From: Avena insularis
Taxonomy: Eukaryota > Streptophyta > Magnoliopsida > Poales > Poaceae
Length of the DNA stretch: 64,000 nucleotides
NCBI GenBank assembly: GCA_023614405.1
Contig: CM042685.1
Location: 91,316,684-91,380,683 of the forward strand
Direction: 5' to 3'
The translations under genes and the position numbers were made by a program. Below the pieces are notes generated by a model, which searched no databases, was not told the origin of the DNA, and worked only from the letters and a program-made list of their open reading frames with translations. This document shows, in pieces, positions 1-10,342 of this stretch (its first letter is position 1; each line of letters starts with the position of its first letter).

Positions 1-1774
1 CATAGCCAGTCGCGACCATATAGATCTTTTCATGGTCGTTGTAGACGCGCGTTCTTCTTTTCCCATGGCGATCGCGCCTGCGGCCGAAATCGTCCTCGTA
101 ACCCAAACATGCTCGGTTGACGGCATCCTCTCCATTGGCACAACGATTAGCGATGTCCATCAGGTGGTCGATGGTATTGGGCTTGACACGCCCGAGCTCT
201 TCTTTGAATTCTCGGTGCCTTATGTCGTCGTTGAAGGCGTCGATTTCCCTTTCCTCCGAGATGTTCGCGGTGGAGTTTTTGATAATCGACCAGAGTAATA
301 TATATGAGCGGATATCTCGTTGGACCGCTGGTAGCAGGCGTGTAGCTCCTTGATCAAACCCGTTCTCTTACTGGTGCCTTTGAAGTTGTGGATGAAGTTG
401 CATGCCAGCTCTTCCCAGCTACAGATGGATCCGGAAGGGAGCCTGTTGATCCAGGCTCTAGCTCTGGCCGTCAGCTGCAGCTGAAGGCACTGCATGCATG
501 TGTTTTTGCTCCCCCCATGGAGCTTGACTAATGACAGATGGTCATTGAGCCAGATCTTTGGCTCCTACACGCCATCGAATTTCGGGTTGTCCGAAGGGAG
601 CTTGAAGTTCCTAGGCATCCAAGATTGTTGTACGGCCCAGTTGAAGCATCTGGCATCGCACAGCTCTCCGTCGTAGTCTTCGGACTCAGTGGAGCATGCG
701 CGTTTTGTGGTGACTTGTCAATCTTGTGCTGCGCGAGTTTGCTACGAGTGTCATAGTTGCTGCTCCTGCGCTGTGGGCTATGGCGGCGCCATGGTAGGTC
801 ATGCTCTTCTTCCTTGGATGAGGGTGTGCGGCTTCGAGTGAACTTTACCGCGGCCTTTTTATTTGGCTCCACGGCTGCTCGTCGTGGAGCGCAGCTCCGA
901 TGAGTCCGAGATCTGCAAGTGCAGATTTTCGGATTTTGTTCCTTGGGTCTCCCGCTGGTGGCGGCTTGGATGCGAGGTAGGTGGTGGCTGCCATCACCAC
1001 GGCCTACGGTGTTTTGTTCATGACGTTGCCCTGCGAGTCCATCGTCATGAAGGACATGTCGAGTGCCTTTATGGCCTCGCACCGAGCAGTGGGATCCATG
1101 CGCTCCATGCGGGAGCGATACTTGCGACCATCATAGCCCTTCGAGGTAGAGCCGTCAGCAGAGAGCACAGCTCCCGCATGCTCGACTCATCATCCACACG
1201 CCTGTGCTGATCGAGATCATTTTGCTGTTTGATCTGTCGATTATGCTCCTCGATGAGGAGCCAGTGATATCCCATCAGCATGTCACCAGGGGCGTCGATT
1301 GGTAGAGGGTGAGTTCCTCACACACCCTCTCCCACTCCTCGTTGGTGAGGTTGATCTCGTTGTGGACACGATTTATACCCTCAGTGCTTCGGTTGCCATA
1401 TTACTGTTGGGATTGGGCGGGGGTGCCCCATTTCCTCCATTCTCAGCCTGCAGGTTGGGAGGGGGATTCGCTGGCGGCTCGGTTCCATCGTTGATGTTGC
1501 CGTTGTGGATGACCACGCACATGTAGCGCGGGAGGAGATCGTTGCTCCCACAGCTTTCAAATTTGGAACCATAGGTTCCTTCCTCCGTTGGAGGGTCGTA
1601 GAGGTCAGAGTTGCAGCTGCTGCTGTCATCCGAATCGTTCATCAGCGATGACGTGCACAGGGCGCTGATTGGTGGCACCCATGAAGCGGGCCTGATCGAT
1701 GGAGGTGGCGCCCGCTCTGGGAGACGCAGGGTACCGGTCTTTCCCACCTGGAAGCAGAAGCTCCCGAATATCAT
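1..1774 (-). pseudogene. gag: Gag region of a Tat-lineage-like Ty3/Gypsy retrotransposon, broken
   Basis: Read on the minus strand this is a retroelement Gag with several disablements. A proline-rich N-terminal part is open from 1774 to 1373. After frame changes, a capsid-like stretch runs from about 660 to 1, with motifs such as LTARARAWINRLPSGSICSW and, near the window edge, LMDIANRCANGEDAV; both are typical of grass Gypsy Gag proteins. A TAG stop interrupts the capsid near 568, and the coding phase shifts more than once between 1373 and 660. Gag would form the virus-like particle around the element's RNA. It lies just downstream of the primer-binding site at 1935-1946 and continues off the left edge, so pol would be outside the window. 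The same family reappears at the right end of the window. I am confident it is Gypsy Gag; the Tat assignment is an inference from sequence style. Confidence 0.75.
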
Positions 1775-1934
1775 CTCTACTCTGTCTCCTACGGAATCGA
1801 AATCCTTGTGAGTGGACGGTGAGTGGGCGTTGAAGTCGAAGGCGCCAAACAGAGGTGATTATCCGTCGCCGAGGAATCGTAGATCGCGGTGGATGGTACC
1901 ATCGCGACCGCACGATCAGCGTTCCTAGTTTCCA

Positions 1935-1946
1935 CAAACGGCGCCA
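1935..1946 (-). promoter_or_regulatory. Primer-binding site, tRNA-Asp type
   Basis: On the minus strand the sequence is TGGCGCCGTTTG, two bases beyond the LTR edge at 1949. Its first ten bases match the complement of the 3' end of plant tRNA-Asp(GUC). This is where reverse transcription of the element would be primed. Confidence 0.7.
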
Positions 1947-1948
1947 AT

Positions 1949-2292
1949 TGATGAGGGTTCGACTCGTCAATGCCCATTGTTATGTACTTGGGTTATGGAG
2001 AAGATTGGGATGCCGGAGATCACGAGACGGTTAACAAACACGCAGCAAGGGGACACGAAGTTTACCCAGGTTCAGGCCCCCAGAGAGAAAACTCTACTCA
2101 TGCTTGTATGTTCTTGATTGATGGCGGAACCAAAAGTTACAGGGGATGCGCAGATGCAATCTGGCATGAGGTGTACATATGAGTTGGAGAGAGCCTACTC
2201 GTGGTGCCCTCCTGGCCTTTATATAGATAGGGAAGGTCCCAGAGGTAGGTCGAGTCGGTTACAAGTTAGGATTTTACCTTTGAATATTCTAT
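1949..2292 (-). repeat. 5' LTR of the left Tat-like Gypsy element, proximal part
   Basis: The sequence aligns with the LTRs at 59776-60279 and 60280-60828: shared 'cgtcaatgcccattgttatg', 'ttcaggcccc', a TATA-like 'cctttatata' and 'ggttacaagtt'. The LTR is split by the CACTA element and resumes at 10197. The plus-strand edge TG at 1949 corresponds to the CA end of the minus-strand LTR. Confidence 0.85.
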
Positions 2293-2319
2293 CACTACAA
2301 GTAATCTGGTGACTAGTGA
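2293..2319 (+). repeat. Left terminal inverted repeat of CACTA
   Basis: This is a 27-bp terminus pairing with 10170-10196. The first 20 bases differ at only two positions between the ends. Confidence 0.92.
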
Positions 2320-2324
2320 ACTTT

Positions 2325-2540
2325 TCTTAACGACCATGGATTTTTTGTTCATAGATCTATGACCATTCCGAACTAGTTGGTCGTAGAAAATTTGGGAGGG
2401 TCCAAACCTTAAAAAATAATGACCAATTTTGTTAAAAAGGTCATATTGTCCTAACACAAAAAGGTCATAGACGAATATGACTGGTTTAGAGCCTTTTATT
2501 TGGTAGACTATGACCAATTTAAATGGTCGTTATGGTTAAA
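2325..2540. repeat. CACTA left subterminal repeats (GGTCATA/TATGACC)
   Basis: Short repeats built on GACCA, GGTCATA and TATGACC occur in both orientations (for example near 2331, 2360, 2450, 2462, 2510 and 2525). In En/Spm elements such arrays bind the transposition protein. The right end has the matching set. Confidence 0.75.
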
Positions 2541-2684
2541 TTCTGAGACAAAAAATTACAAGATTGCCAACTCTGCAATATTATCTTTGTCCATGTGTCA
2601 TTTTTTCCTTAATTCTCATGTTGATGTGGCATCTAGGACCACCGTGGTGCTAGATCATGGAAATTAATTCAACAAAAAAGATAC

Positions 2685-2750
2685 ATGGGAGTTAGAACTC
2701 AACATCTTGCCGACTCTCACAGCATCCTAACCATTGCACCACTCACACAT
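2685..2750 (-). other. tRNA-like degenerate segment
   Basis: On the minus strand 'gtggtgcaatggttaggatg' resembles a tRNA 5' half with an A box, and 'gagttctaactccc' about 30 bases on resembles a T-arm/B box. No convincing acceptor stem forms, so this is at best a SINE- or tRNA-derived relic inside the CACTA. A second isolated B-box match, GGTTCGATTCC, lies on the minus strand at 2916-2926. Confidence 0.3.
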
Positions 2751-3234
2751 TCATGCCAATAAGGGATCTCGGTGTCCTTTAAACATGTTTTTATTTCAAG
2801 CATAGGAATAATATGGAAAAATGAGACCCTAGCGATTGCAGCACACACGAAATATTAATGCAAAAAGGTGGAGGTCGACGAGAAGTCGTACCCGCGACCC
2901 CTCCCTATAATCTAAGGAATCGAACCACCCAAGCAAAGGACACTAGTTGATACAGATTCTCGTGTCGCCCTCTTTAATCAATGGAAAGGGATGTTGGTCC
3001 TGAGCCTCAAGCAACCCACGACGTGTCCTACTTTGACAGCTGGGCCATTATCCCATTAGACCGTTAGCATGTCCATTTTATTGTAAATTGTAGGATTCTT
3101 ATAAAATTTGAGCGCACACAAATGAATGGACTTTATTTCTTTTTCATAAGTATATAAATGTAATTCCTTTATAATTTTTGCATATCACGTCAGATTGAGA
3201 TGATATAAAAAACAAATTGGTTCATCTTTAGGAG
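2751..3234. other. CACTA interior, no gene seen
   Basis: The sequence is AT-rich and noncoding, with one perfect Pol III B-box-like string on the minus strand at 2916-2926. I see no coding or structural signal beyond that. Confidence 0.5.
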
Positions 3235-6200
3235 GTGAAGCTAAAAATAATTTTTGCTAACAATCATGAACATTAGATAATGTACATGTAATTCAAATCG
3301 GACCCCCTTCCTATCAATTCGGCAGGCATTTGTGTTTTTCACGAGGGGTGCATGGAAAGGTTATAGATACCCTTATTGGGACATTGTCCATGTAAGATGG
3401 TATAGTATTTTTTAAAAATGGGGTGGTACTATTTTAAAACTATCATTTGGTGGTTCCTTCACAAACCGTCCCCTTTTTTGCACTCAGAAAATGGTAAATG
3501 CATTTTCTGTGCGACGAAAAGGAAAACTCCCCCTGCAACATTGTTCTTCATCCTAAGATTCACATTCGGGAAAAATATGGGCACATTAATACAAACTATG
3601 CTGTGATTCTAGCCATAACATTGGTCGTTTGGCCTAAAAGCCATGAAACCTGGAACAAGATAGGTCATTTTTGTGAAGGTTTTTTCGAGACACTTGCAAT
3701 ATACCAAGTTTGCTATTTTTCCTATTAACTATGTCACATAATAAGACACCACGCAAAGAATTTACCTCGTTTGGACCGTTTTTGAATTTTTTATGCCCCT
3801 TTCAAACTATGGTCAAAATTGCGGTATGAAGGTTCTTAGCTAGGTGTTGAGACTCGCTGAAATTTCAGTGGATCTATGAGAAAATAGCATATTGTGAAGC
3901 TAAAAATAATTTTTGCAAAAAATCAAGAGCATTAGATCATGTACCTGTAGTTCAAATCGGACCCACATCCTACCGATTAGGCAGACATTTGTATTTTTTG
4001 TGACCGGTGTACGGAAAGCTTTAAGATACCCAGGTTCAGACATTGTTCATTTAAGGAGGTCTAGCATTTCTATAAAATATGGCGGTAGCATTTGGAATGA
4101 GCACTTTGGTGGTTCTTTCACAAACCGTCCACTTTTTTGCACTTGGAAAATGGAAAATGCATTTTCTGTGCGACAAAAAGGAAAACATTCTCCTGCAACA
4201 TTGTTCTCCATCCAAAGATGCACATGCGTGCAAAATATGGGCACATTAACACAAACTATATCGTGATTCTAGCCATAACATTGGTCGTTTCGCCTGAAAG
4301 CCATGAAACCTCGAACAAGATAGGTAATTTCTGTGAAGGTTTTTCGAGACACTTGCAATATACCAAGTTTGCTATTTTTGTAACTATGTCACATTATAAG
4401 ACACCACGTGAAGGATTTACCTCGTTTGGACCGTTTTGAATTTCTTATGCCCGTTTCAAGCTATAGTCAAAACTACGGGTATGAAGGTTCTTAGCTAGGT
4501 GTTGAGAATCGCTAAAATTTCAGTGGACCTATGAGAAAATAGTGTATTGTGAAGATAAAAATGATTTTTTCAAAAAAACAAGAGCATTAGATCATGTACC
4601 TATAGTTCAAATCGGACCCACTTCATACCGATTCGGCAGACATTTGTCTTTTTCGTGATGGATGTATAAAAAGGTTTAAGATAGCCAGGTTCGGACATTG
4701 CCCATTTAAGGAGGTCTAGAATTTTTTAAAATATGTTGGTCGCATTTGGAATGAGCACTTTGGTGGTTCGTTCACAAACCATCCCTTTTTGCACTCAGAA
4801 AATGGAAAATGCATTTTCTATGCGATGAAAAGGAAAACTTTCTTCTGCAACATTGTTTGCCATCCTAAGATGTGCATGCATGTAAAATATGGGCATATTA
4901 GCACAAACTATGCCGCGATTCTAGCCATAACATTGGTCGTTTGGCCTGAAAGCCATGAAACCTTGAACAAGATAGGTCATTTATGTGAAGGGTTTTTTGA
5001 GAGACTTGCAATATCCCAAGTTTGCTATTTTTCCATGTAACTATGTGACATAATAAGACACGACGTGAATGATTTACCTCGTTCGGACAGCTTTTGAATT
5101 TCTTATGCCCGTTTCAAAGTATGGTACAGCGGGCATGAATGTTCTTAGCTAGGTGTTGAGCCTCGCTAAAATTTTAGTGGATCTATGAGAAAATAGCATA
5201 TTGTGAAGCTAAAAATTATTTTTGCAAAAAATCAAGAGCATTAGATCATGTACCTATAGTTCAAATCGGACCCACTTCCTACCGATTCGGTAGACATTTG
5301 TCTTTTTTGTGACGGTTGTACGAAAAGGTTTGAGATACCCAGGTTCGGACATTGTCCATTTAAGGAGGTCTAGAATTTTTGTAAAATATGGTGCTAGCAT
5401 TTGGAATGAGCACTTTGGTGGTTGCTTCACAAACCGCCCCCTTTTTGCACTCGTAAAATGGAAAATAAATTTTTTGTGTGACGAAAAGGAAAACATTCTC
5501 CTGCAACATTGTTTGCCATCCTAAGATACACATGCAAAATATGGCCACATTAACACAAACTATTCCATGATTCTAGCCATAATATTGGTCGTTTGGCCTG
5601 AAAGCCATGAAACCTCAAACAAGATAGGTCATTTTTGTAAAAGTTTTTTTGAGACACTTGGAATATACCAAGTTTGCTATTTTTTCTTGTAACTATGTCA
5701 CATAACACGCGAAGGATTTATATTATTTGGACGGTTTTTGAATTTTTATGCCCGTTTCAAATAATGGTCAAAATGGCAAGTATGAAGGTTCTTAAGTAGG
5801 AGAGGATCCTCGCTAAAATTTCAGTGGATCTTTGAGAATATAGTGTATTGTGAAGCTAAAAATGATTTTTGCAAAAAATCAAGAGCATTATATCATGTAT
5901 CTGTAGTTCAAATCGGACCCACTTCCTACCGATTCGGCAAACATTTTTATTTTTCATGACGGGTGTACAGAAAGGTTTGAGATACCCAGGTTCAGAAATT
6001 GTACATTTAAGGAGGTCTAGCATTTTTTTTAAGATATGGTGGTAGCATTTAGAATAAGAACTGTGGTGGTTCTTCACAAACTGCCTAAAAGCCATGAAAC
6101 CTCGAACAAGATAGGTCATTTTTGTGAAGGTTTTTTCGAGACACTTGCAATATACCAAGTTTGCAATTTTTCCTTGTAACTATGTCATATAATAAGACAC

Positions 6201-6570
6201 CACACGAAGGATTTATCTTGTTTGGATCGTTTTTGAATTTCTTATGCTCGTTTCAAACTATGGTTAAAACGACGAGTATGAAGGTTCTTAGGTAGGAGAG
6301 GATCCTCGCTAATATTTTAGTGGATCCCTGATGAAACAACATACTATAAACCTAAAAATGATTTTTCCAAAAAAATCATGAACATTAGATAATGTACCTG
6401 CAGTTCAAATCGTTCCAAATTCCTACTGATTCAGCAGGAATTTGTTTTTTTGCGAGGGGTGGACGAAAATGTTTGAGATACCTCGGTTTGGATATTGTCC
6501 ATGCAATATGGTCTAGTAGTTTTTAAAAATATGGTTGTAGTATTTTGAATTAGTCGTTTGATGTTTCCTT
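3235..6570. repeat. Tandem array of a ~655-bp unit, about five copies
   Basis: The unit is marked by recurring strings such as 'accgattcggcagacatttg', 'cattgtccatttaaggaggt' and 'gccatgaaacctcgaacaag'. The 'attgtccat' anchor recurs near 3382, 4041, 4697, 5351, 6000 and 6496, giving spacings of about 655 bp, with the last copy shortened to about 496 bp. One copy (near 6060-6085) carries an internal deletion. Short open frames in the array, such as those near 3418, 3913 and 5309, are by-products of the repeat. The same unit occurs at 42283-44180 beside another CACTA transposase. Confidence 0.9.
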
Positions 6571-6599
6571 CAAAAACAACTCGAAATAAAAAAGAATTA

Positions 6600-7233
6600 G
6601 GCTAATAGATTCCTCCAATTAGAAGAGGGTATCAGGCTACCCATGGATCAGCCCACCGAATCATATCCCAGCCGTTCAGATTGCCTGCATCCAATGCTCC
6701 AAACTCACAACACCAGTATCCCGCCTCCCCAACCCCAAAACACTTGCGACATGAATTAACCAAAATTCCCTAGAGTTCTCAGTTTCGCGCCAGAGAAGTG
6801 TGTAGGGGTAGTTTCGTGAAATCCAGACACCACGCATCTCGCATCCAGATCACGATCAAGAGGGATAACCATACCCCCAAACCTTAATTCCCTTAAGCTC
6901 GTGTCCTTCGTCGCTCGTCTCACCGCCGCCTCTCCTCCAGTTCTCCATATTCCCCAACCAACCCTTCTCTCCTTATTCCCCTCCCTCCATTCTACACAAC
7001 TCGAGCAGGTGTATCCCCTTGCCGACCTCATCTCCAACTACTCCCCGTCCGGATCCCGTCCTTCCCGAGCGACTACTGGTCCACCCGACATCCTCCGTCT
7101 CCTGCCGGCTTCGAGGACCACCGCCGCGCGGGATCCAGAGATGAAGAAGTCCAAGGAGCCATGCAGTGCAGAACTGGCACATGCTAGTCTCCAAGGTCAC
7201 CAAATACCTCGACGCCTATGCCTCCTGGGACAA
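6600..7233 (+). pseudogene. Gene-like 5' region and possible first exon inside the CACTA
   Basis: Base composition changes sharply here from AT-rich repeat to a CT-rich leader followed by a GC-rich stretch, like a grass promoter, 5' UTR and first exon. A canonical splice donor, 'gacaag|gtacgt', ends the block at about 7233. The longest open frame (6901-7323) runs across that donor and gives no protein I recognise. A second frame ending at the donor reads VTKYLDAYASWDK but is stopped upstream. CACTA elements often carry host gene pieces, so I read this as a captured gene fragment. Function is unknown. Confidence 0.4.
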
Positions 7234-7940
7234 GGTACGTTATTACTGCCGATGCCTAGTCTCTTATCTATTGCCGAACGAACCTATGTGGATGTTTTGA
7301 TTTTGTTTCGTGATCGGGAATAATATCGTGTGGGCAAGGGAGGATTCGTGTGAAAGTTAGCATCAGACATTGTTTCGTGATAGGGAATATAGCGGTCTTT
7401 TCAACACCGAGCTCTCCAATTAGGCATGGATTGTTCATTATTCACGTCCCCAAAATTTGTACCACGCCTTCGATTTGGTTTTGCCGTACATTCAGACTTA
7501 CTGGTTACTCGTAAATTCTCCTACATTCTCAACCCTATTCCGATCCAATATAGTGACGCCCTAGACAATTTCAAGGGGATTTAATGCTAGAAAGCTGTAT
7601 GCAACAACAATATTAGTAGTAAACAGAACTATAAGTGAGATATGGGTCTAACCTTCCTTTCTTAGTTAGATTTCTGCTTGAATATATATCCTGTGGTTTT
7701 GGGTTTCTATTCTGCTAAATAACTTCTATTGTTATTCTGTTGGATTTTCCCAAAATACAACCAAATTTTTAGGAGTTTTTAAACTTTCAATTGTCTTTAC
7801 TTATCACATGACTGAAATATTTTGATGAACATGCACATATATGAAAGACCGTAAGGAGAATCAACGCCTGATCGCAATCCCTTCCTATTCGAATACCTGA
7901 TCCTAACTGTCTTTTTATTGCAAATGAAAGAATTTAATAT
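7234..7940 (+). other. Intron-like AT-rich stretch
   Basis: The AT-rich sequence between two GC-rich blocks starts with a GTACGT donor. No repeat family or gene is recognisable in it. Confidence 0.35.
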
Positions 7941-8250
7941 CTTTACACTCTACTATGTTTCTGGTTTTCTCTTGGCTCGGAGGTGTGTCCTATCTGTCTG
8001 GTTTGGATCTGGAAGCTCCGGCTCGAGATGTTGATGCAGGAGCGGCTCCCACGTGTGCGCCCACGGCTAACCTCTGCCAACTCCTACTGTTGGGGCGTGC
8101 CGTTGTGGTCGGGTGGCCACCAACTCCTGTTGTTGCCGCATCGGTGGTTGTGGCCTACCCACCTTGGTGCAGTGGTAGGATCGGCTGCCTCCTGCTTCTA
8201 CTACGGCTTCCCCCTCGGTGAGCTACCCCCTCTGTCCATTGGCATATAGC
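7941..8250 (+). pseudogene. Second gene-like exon inside the CACTA
   Basis: A GC-rich block is open in two plus frames (7955-8221 and 7983-8249). One frame contains the string HLGAVVGSAASCFYYGFPLG. Neither frame matches a family I can name. Together with 6600-7233 it looks like consecutive exons of a captured gene; the boundaries are approximate because no decisive acceptor/donor pair can be fixed by eye. Confidence 0.35.
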
Positions 8251-8558
8251 CAGTTTACTTTGGTTTCTCAAAACTTGGCATTGATTAAGTCTAATGTGAA
8301 TATTTAGAAATAGTTTGTTTGATCTGAATTGAAGATGGGATAACAGTCTAAGAGATGCTTACATTGAGATGCTCAAGTCTATGAGTTTGTAATCTTGAAA
8401 GTTCTGTTAGATTGTAAATAATTGGTTTATAACAAATGTAAGTACTTTTGCTTGTTTCGGAAACCAAAGTAATCCACATTATCCATGTTTTATCCTTCTC
8501 TGCACTCTATCTTGGATTGGTCTAGATTACTCTTTTCTAGCTAAGCTTGGAAACATTG
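8251..8558. other. CACTA interior, no gene seen
   Basis: The sequence is AT-rich. I see nothing in it beyond an intron-like composition. Confidence 0.5.
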
Positions 8559-8850
8559 TGTAACACCCCCGGTCACTCCGTACCGACGGCTGTCACTTCT
8601 GATAGCTCAATAGGATCTCTAGACTAACCCCACAGACCAACACTAGTCTTTTCCATGAACTTTTTCCTCACTCGTGCGCACCTGGTACCCACTTTTCGGT
8701 CGGTCGCCCATCCTAGAATTGTTCTAGGCCAAGCACGCTTAACCTTAGAGTTCTTTTCGAATGAGCTTTCGGAAAAGAAGTTGTAACTTGTTGGTATGGG
8801 TTTCCTATCAATTCTATTGAGTCAGACGCTAGGGTCTCACTCATTGCCAA
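8559..8850 (-). mobile_element. Cassandra-like TRIM LTR fragment carrying 5S rRNA-derived sequence
   Basis: The block starts TGTAACACCCCC. On the minus strand, 8697-8753 reads 'aggttaagcgtgcttgg', then 'ctaggatgggcgacc'. These match the plant 5S rRNA internal promoter region (box A through box C). Cassandra TRIM elements are the known LTR retroelements whose LTRs contain 5S sequence. Only one LTR-like copy is visible and the right boundary is approximate. It cannot be a working 5S gene, because the first part of the gene is missing and the rest is diverged. Confidence 0.6.
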
Positions 8851-9999
8851 AACGTTCTTGCTAGATTTCCATGGACACTGGAAAATCTTTATTGTGCATT
8901 GTGTAGTAAGTTGGTTAAGTGTATGAAGAAACTAATATAATTCTCAAAGCATAAGGAATTAAAGAGTTCTTATGTGGCTATGGAAAATGGTTGGAAACAT
9001 AAGGGTACTATGTTCTGTTTCTTCTTCGTTATGTTTCAGCATATTTATAGTGCATGATTTCCTATGTATTTTTTGGCACACCTGATATTATAACTGAAAC
9101 TAAGATATAGTATCGCATATAGTGTACTATATTGCAAGTGTGCTTTATGTAGTTCAATATTAAGTGTAACTGTGATTCTGTCTAGGTGCACTACTGCTAG
9201 GAGATCATGATGATGAGCATGGCGGCGAGCCGCAGAGCTATTACTAGGAGGTCACCACGACAAGCACGGGGATCTGTCGAGCTGCTGCTAGAGATCATGA
9301 CGATGAGCATATCAAGCTGCTGCTAGAGATCACGATGTGGGGACGAGCTGCAAATCTACTTTCAGTGATAATTTGCAGGAGTATTCATAGTCTAGAATGA
9401 AGGACCAAGTTCACATCTTTTGACGGATGATTCCTTGCTAATGACTGGATATATGTATATGTGATGATCTAGCTATGTGGTATAATAGTCTTATTTTCAA
9501 ACCTTGACGTCCTAGTAATGTGAAGTTTGAGTTAAAATGCTAGAGTTTAGACTATTTGTCATGTAAATTATATTGTTTGAAACATTGTTGTTCTGATTTT
9601 GGGTCTTTTCTCATACGAACCTGTACTGCCTCTTACAAAGGCTGACCGAAACAAGCTATCTAGAAAAAACTAGAAAACATGGATTAGAAAGGCCCATAAA
9701 TGGACGGAACAATCAAATTAAAAAGAATTAGAACAAAATGGATTAGAAAAAATGGGTTGTAAAAGGAAAAAAGCCCCAAATGAAATAGATTGTAAATATG
9801 CAAAATCCTATAAATGACATGAACATAAAAATGCCCACGATCAACACGAAATGCACGATAAAATTCCGAAATAGATGGATTTGGCATGTGTAGATGGCTG
9901 GATTGAACCGGCTGATTTCAGTTTAGGACCATTTGATTTGGTCACAGATCTGCCACGTAGGATGTGACATGGACAGTGCAGATAGCCCATGATTAATAC
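8851..9999. other. CACTA interior with short repeats near 9185-9350
   Basis: This is mostly AT-rich noncoding DNA. A small GC-richer patch at about 9185-9350 repeats 'gagctgctgctagagatca' two to three times with changes. A patch at 9660-9800 repeats 'atggattagaaa'. No gene is supported. Confidence 0.5.
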
Positions 10000-10169
10000 A
10001 GTTGGTCATAGAATATGTGACCATCCATATTGGTCATAGACGTCTATGACCAATTCATAAAAAAGTTCGTGGTGTTTAACAAGTGATGCTCAACTTTTGA
10101 CCATCTATATTTGGTCACAAAAAGGTCACAAATTTAAAACTATGAACTTTCAGTGACGAATATGGAGGC
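10000..10169. repeat. CACTA right subterminal repeats
   Basis: GGTCATAGA, TATGACC and GACCATC motifs recur in both orientations (10004-10130), mirroring the left end. Confidence 0.75.
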
Positions 10170-10196
10170 TCATGTATCACCAAATTCCTTGTAGTG
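10170..10196 (-). repeat. Right terminal inverted repeat of CACTA
   Basis: It reads CACTACAAGGAATTTGGTGA from the outer edge on the minus strand. The TSD copy TAT follows at 10197-10199. Confidence 0.92.
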
Positions 10197-10342
10197 TATC
10201 TATAGCTTGTCCGTGTTCTCTAAGAAGTCGAACTTCTACTGGGCTTGGGCCACCCGGAGTCTCCTTGGGCAGCAAGTATTCACGTCGCCCTTCCCTGTGC
10301 TAGACCAGGTATTCCAATGTGAGGTACCCATAGGGCATATCC
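10197..10342 (-). repeat. 5' LTR of the left Tat-like Gypsy element, distal part
   Basis: It continues the LTR broken at 2292: 'gggcttgggccacccggag', 'ctagaccaggtat' and 'acccatagggcatatcc' align with 60165-60265. The last dozen bases expected at the LTR edge (atgtcagtagca) are missing at the junction with the next repeat unit. Confidence 0.85.

Larger units (their letters stand above)
2293..10196. mobile_element. Complete non-autonomous CACTA (En/Spm) DNA transposon
   Basis: The element begins CACTACAAGTAATCTGGTGA and ends with the inverted counterpart (on the minus strand CACTACAAGGAATTTGGTGA). It is bordered on both sides by the 3-bp duplication TAT (2290-2292 and 10197-10199), the standard CACTA signature. 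It sits inside a Gypsy LTR whose two halves align to an unbroken LTR at 59776-60279, which independently confirms both ends. No transposase frame is present, so it would depend on an enzyme supplied elsewhere. The interior holds subterminal repeats, a ~655-bp tandem array, a gene-like segment and a 5S-derived LTR fragment. Confidence 0.93.

Noticed and set aside
528..1082. 184-codon minus-strand open frame in the left Gypsy element
   Set aside because: The neighbouring frame carries the recognisable Gag peptides (for example MPRNFKLPSDNPKFDG), so this frame is a shadow.
8697..8753. 5S rRNA gene
   Set aside because: Only the internal-promoter portion is present, with substitutions, inside an LTR-like block; the gene ends are missing.
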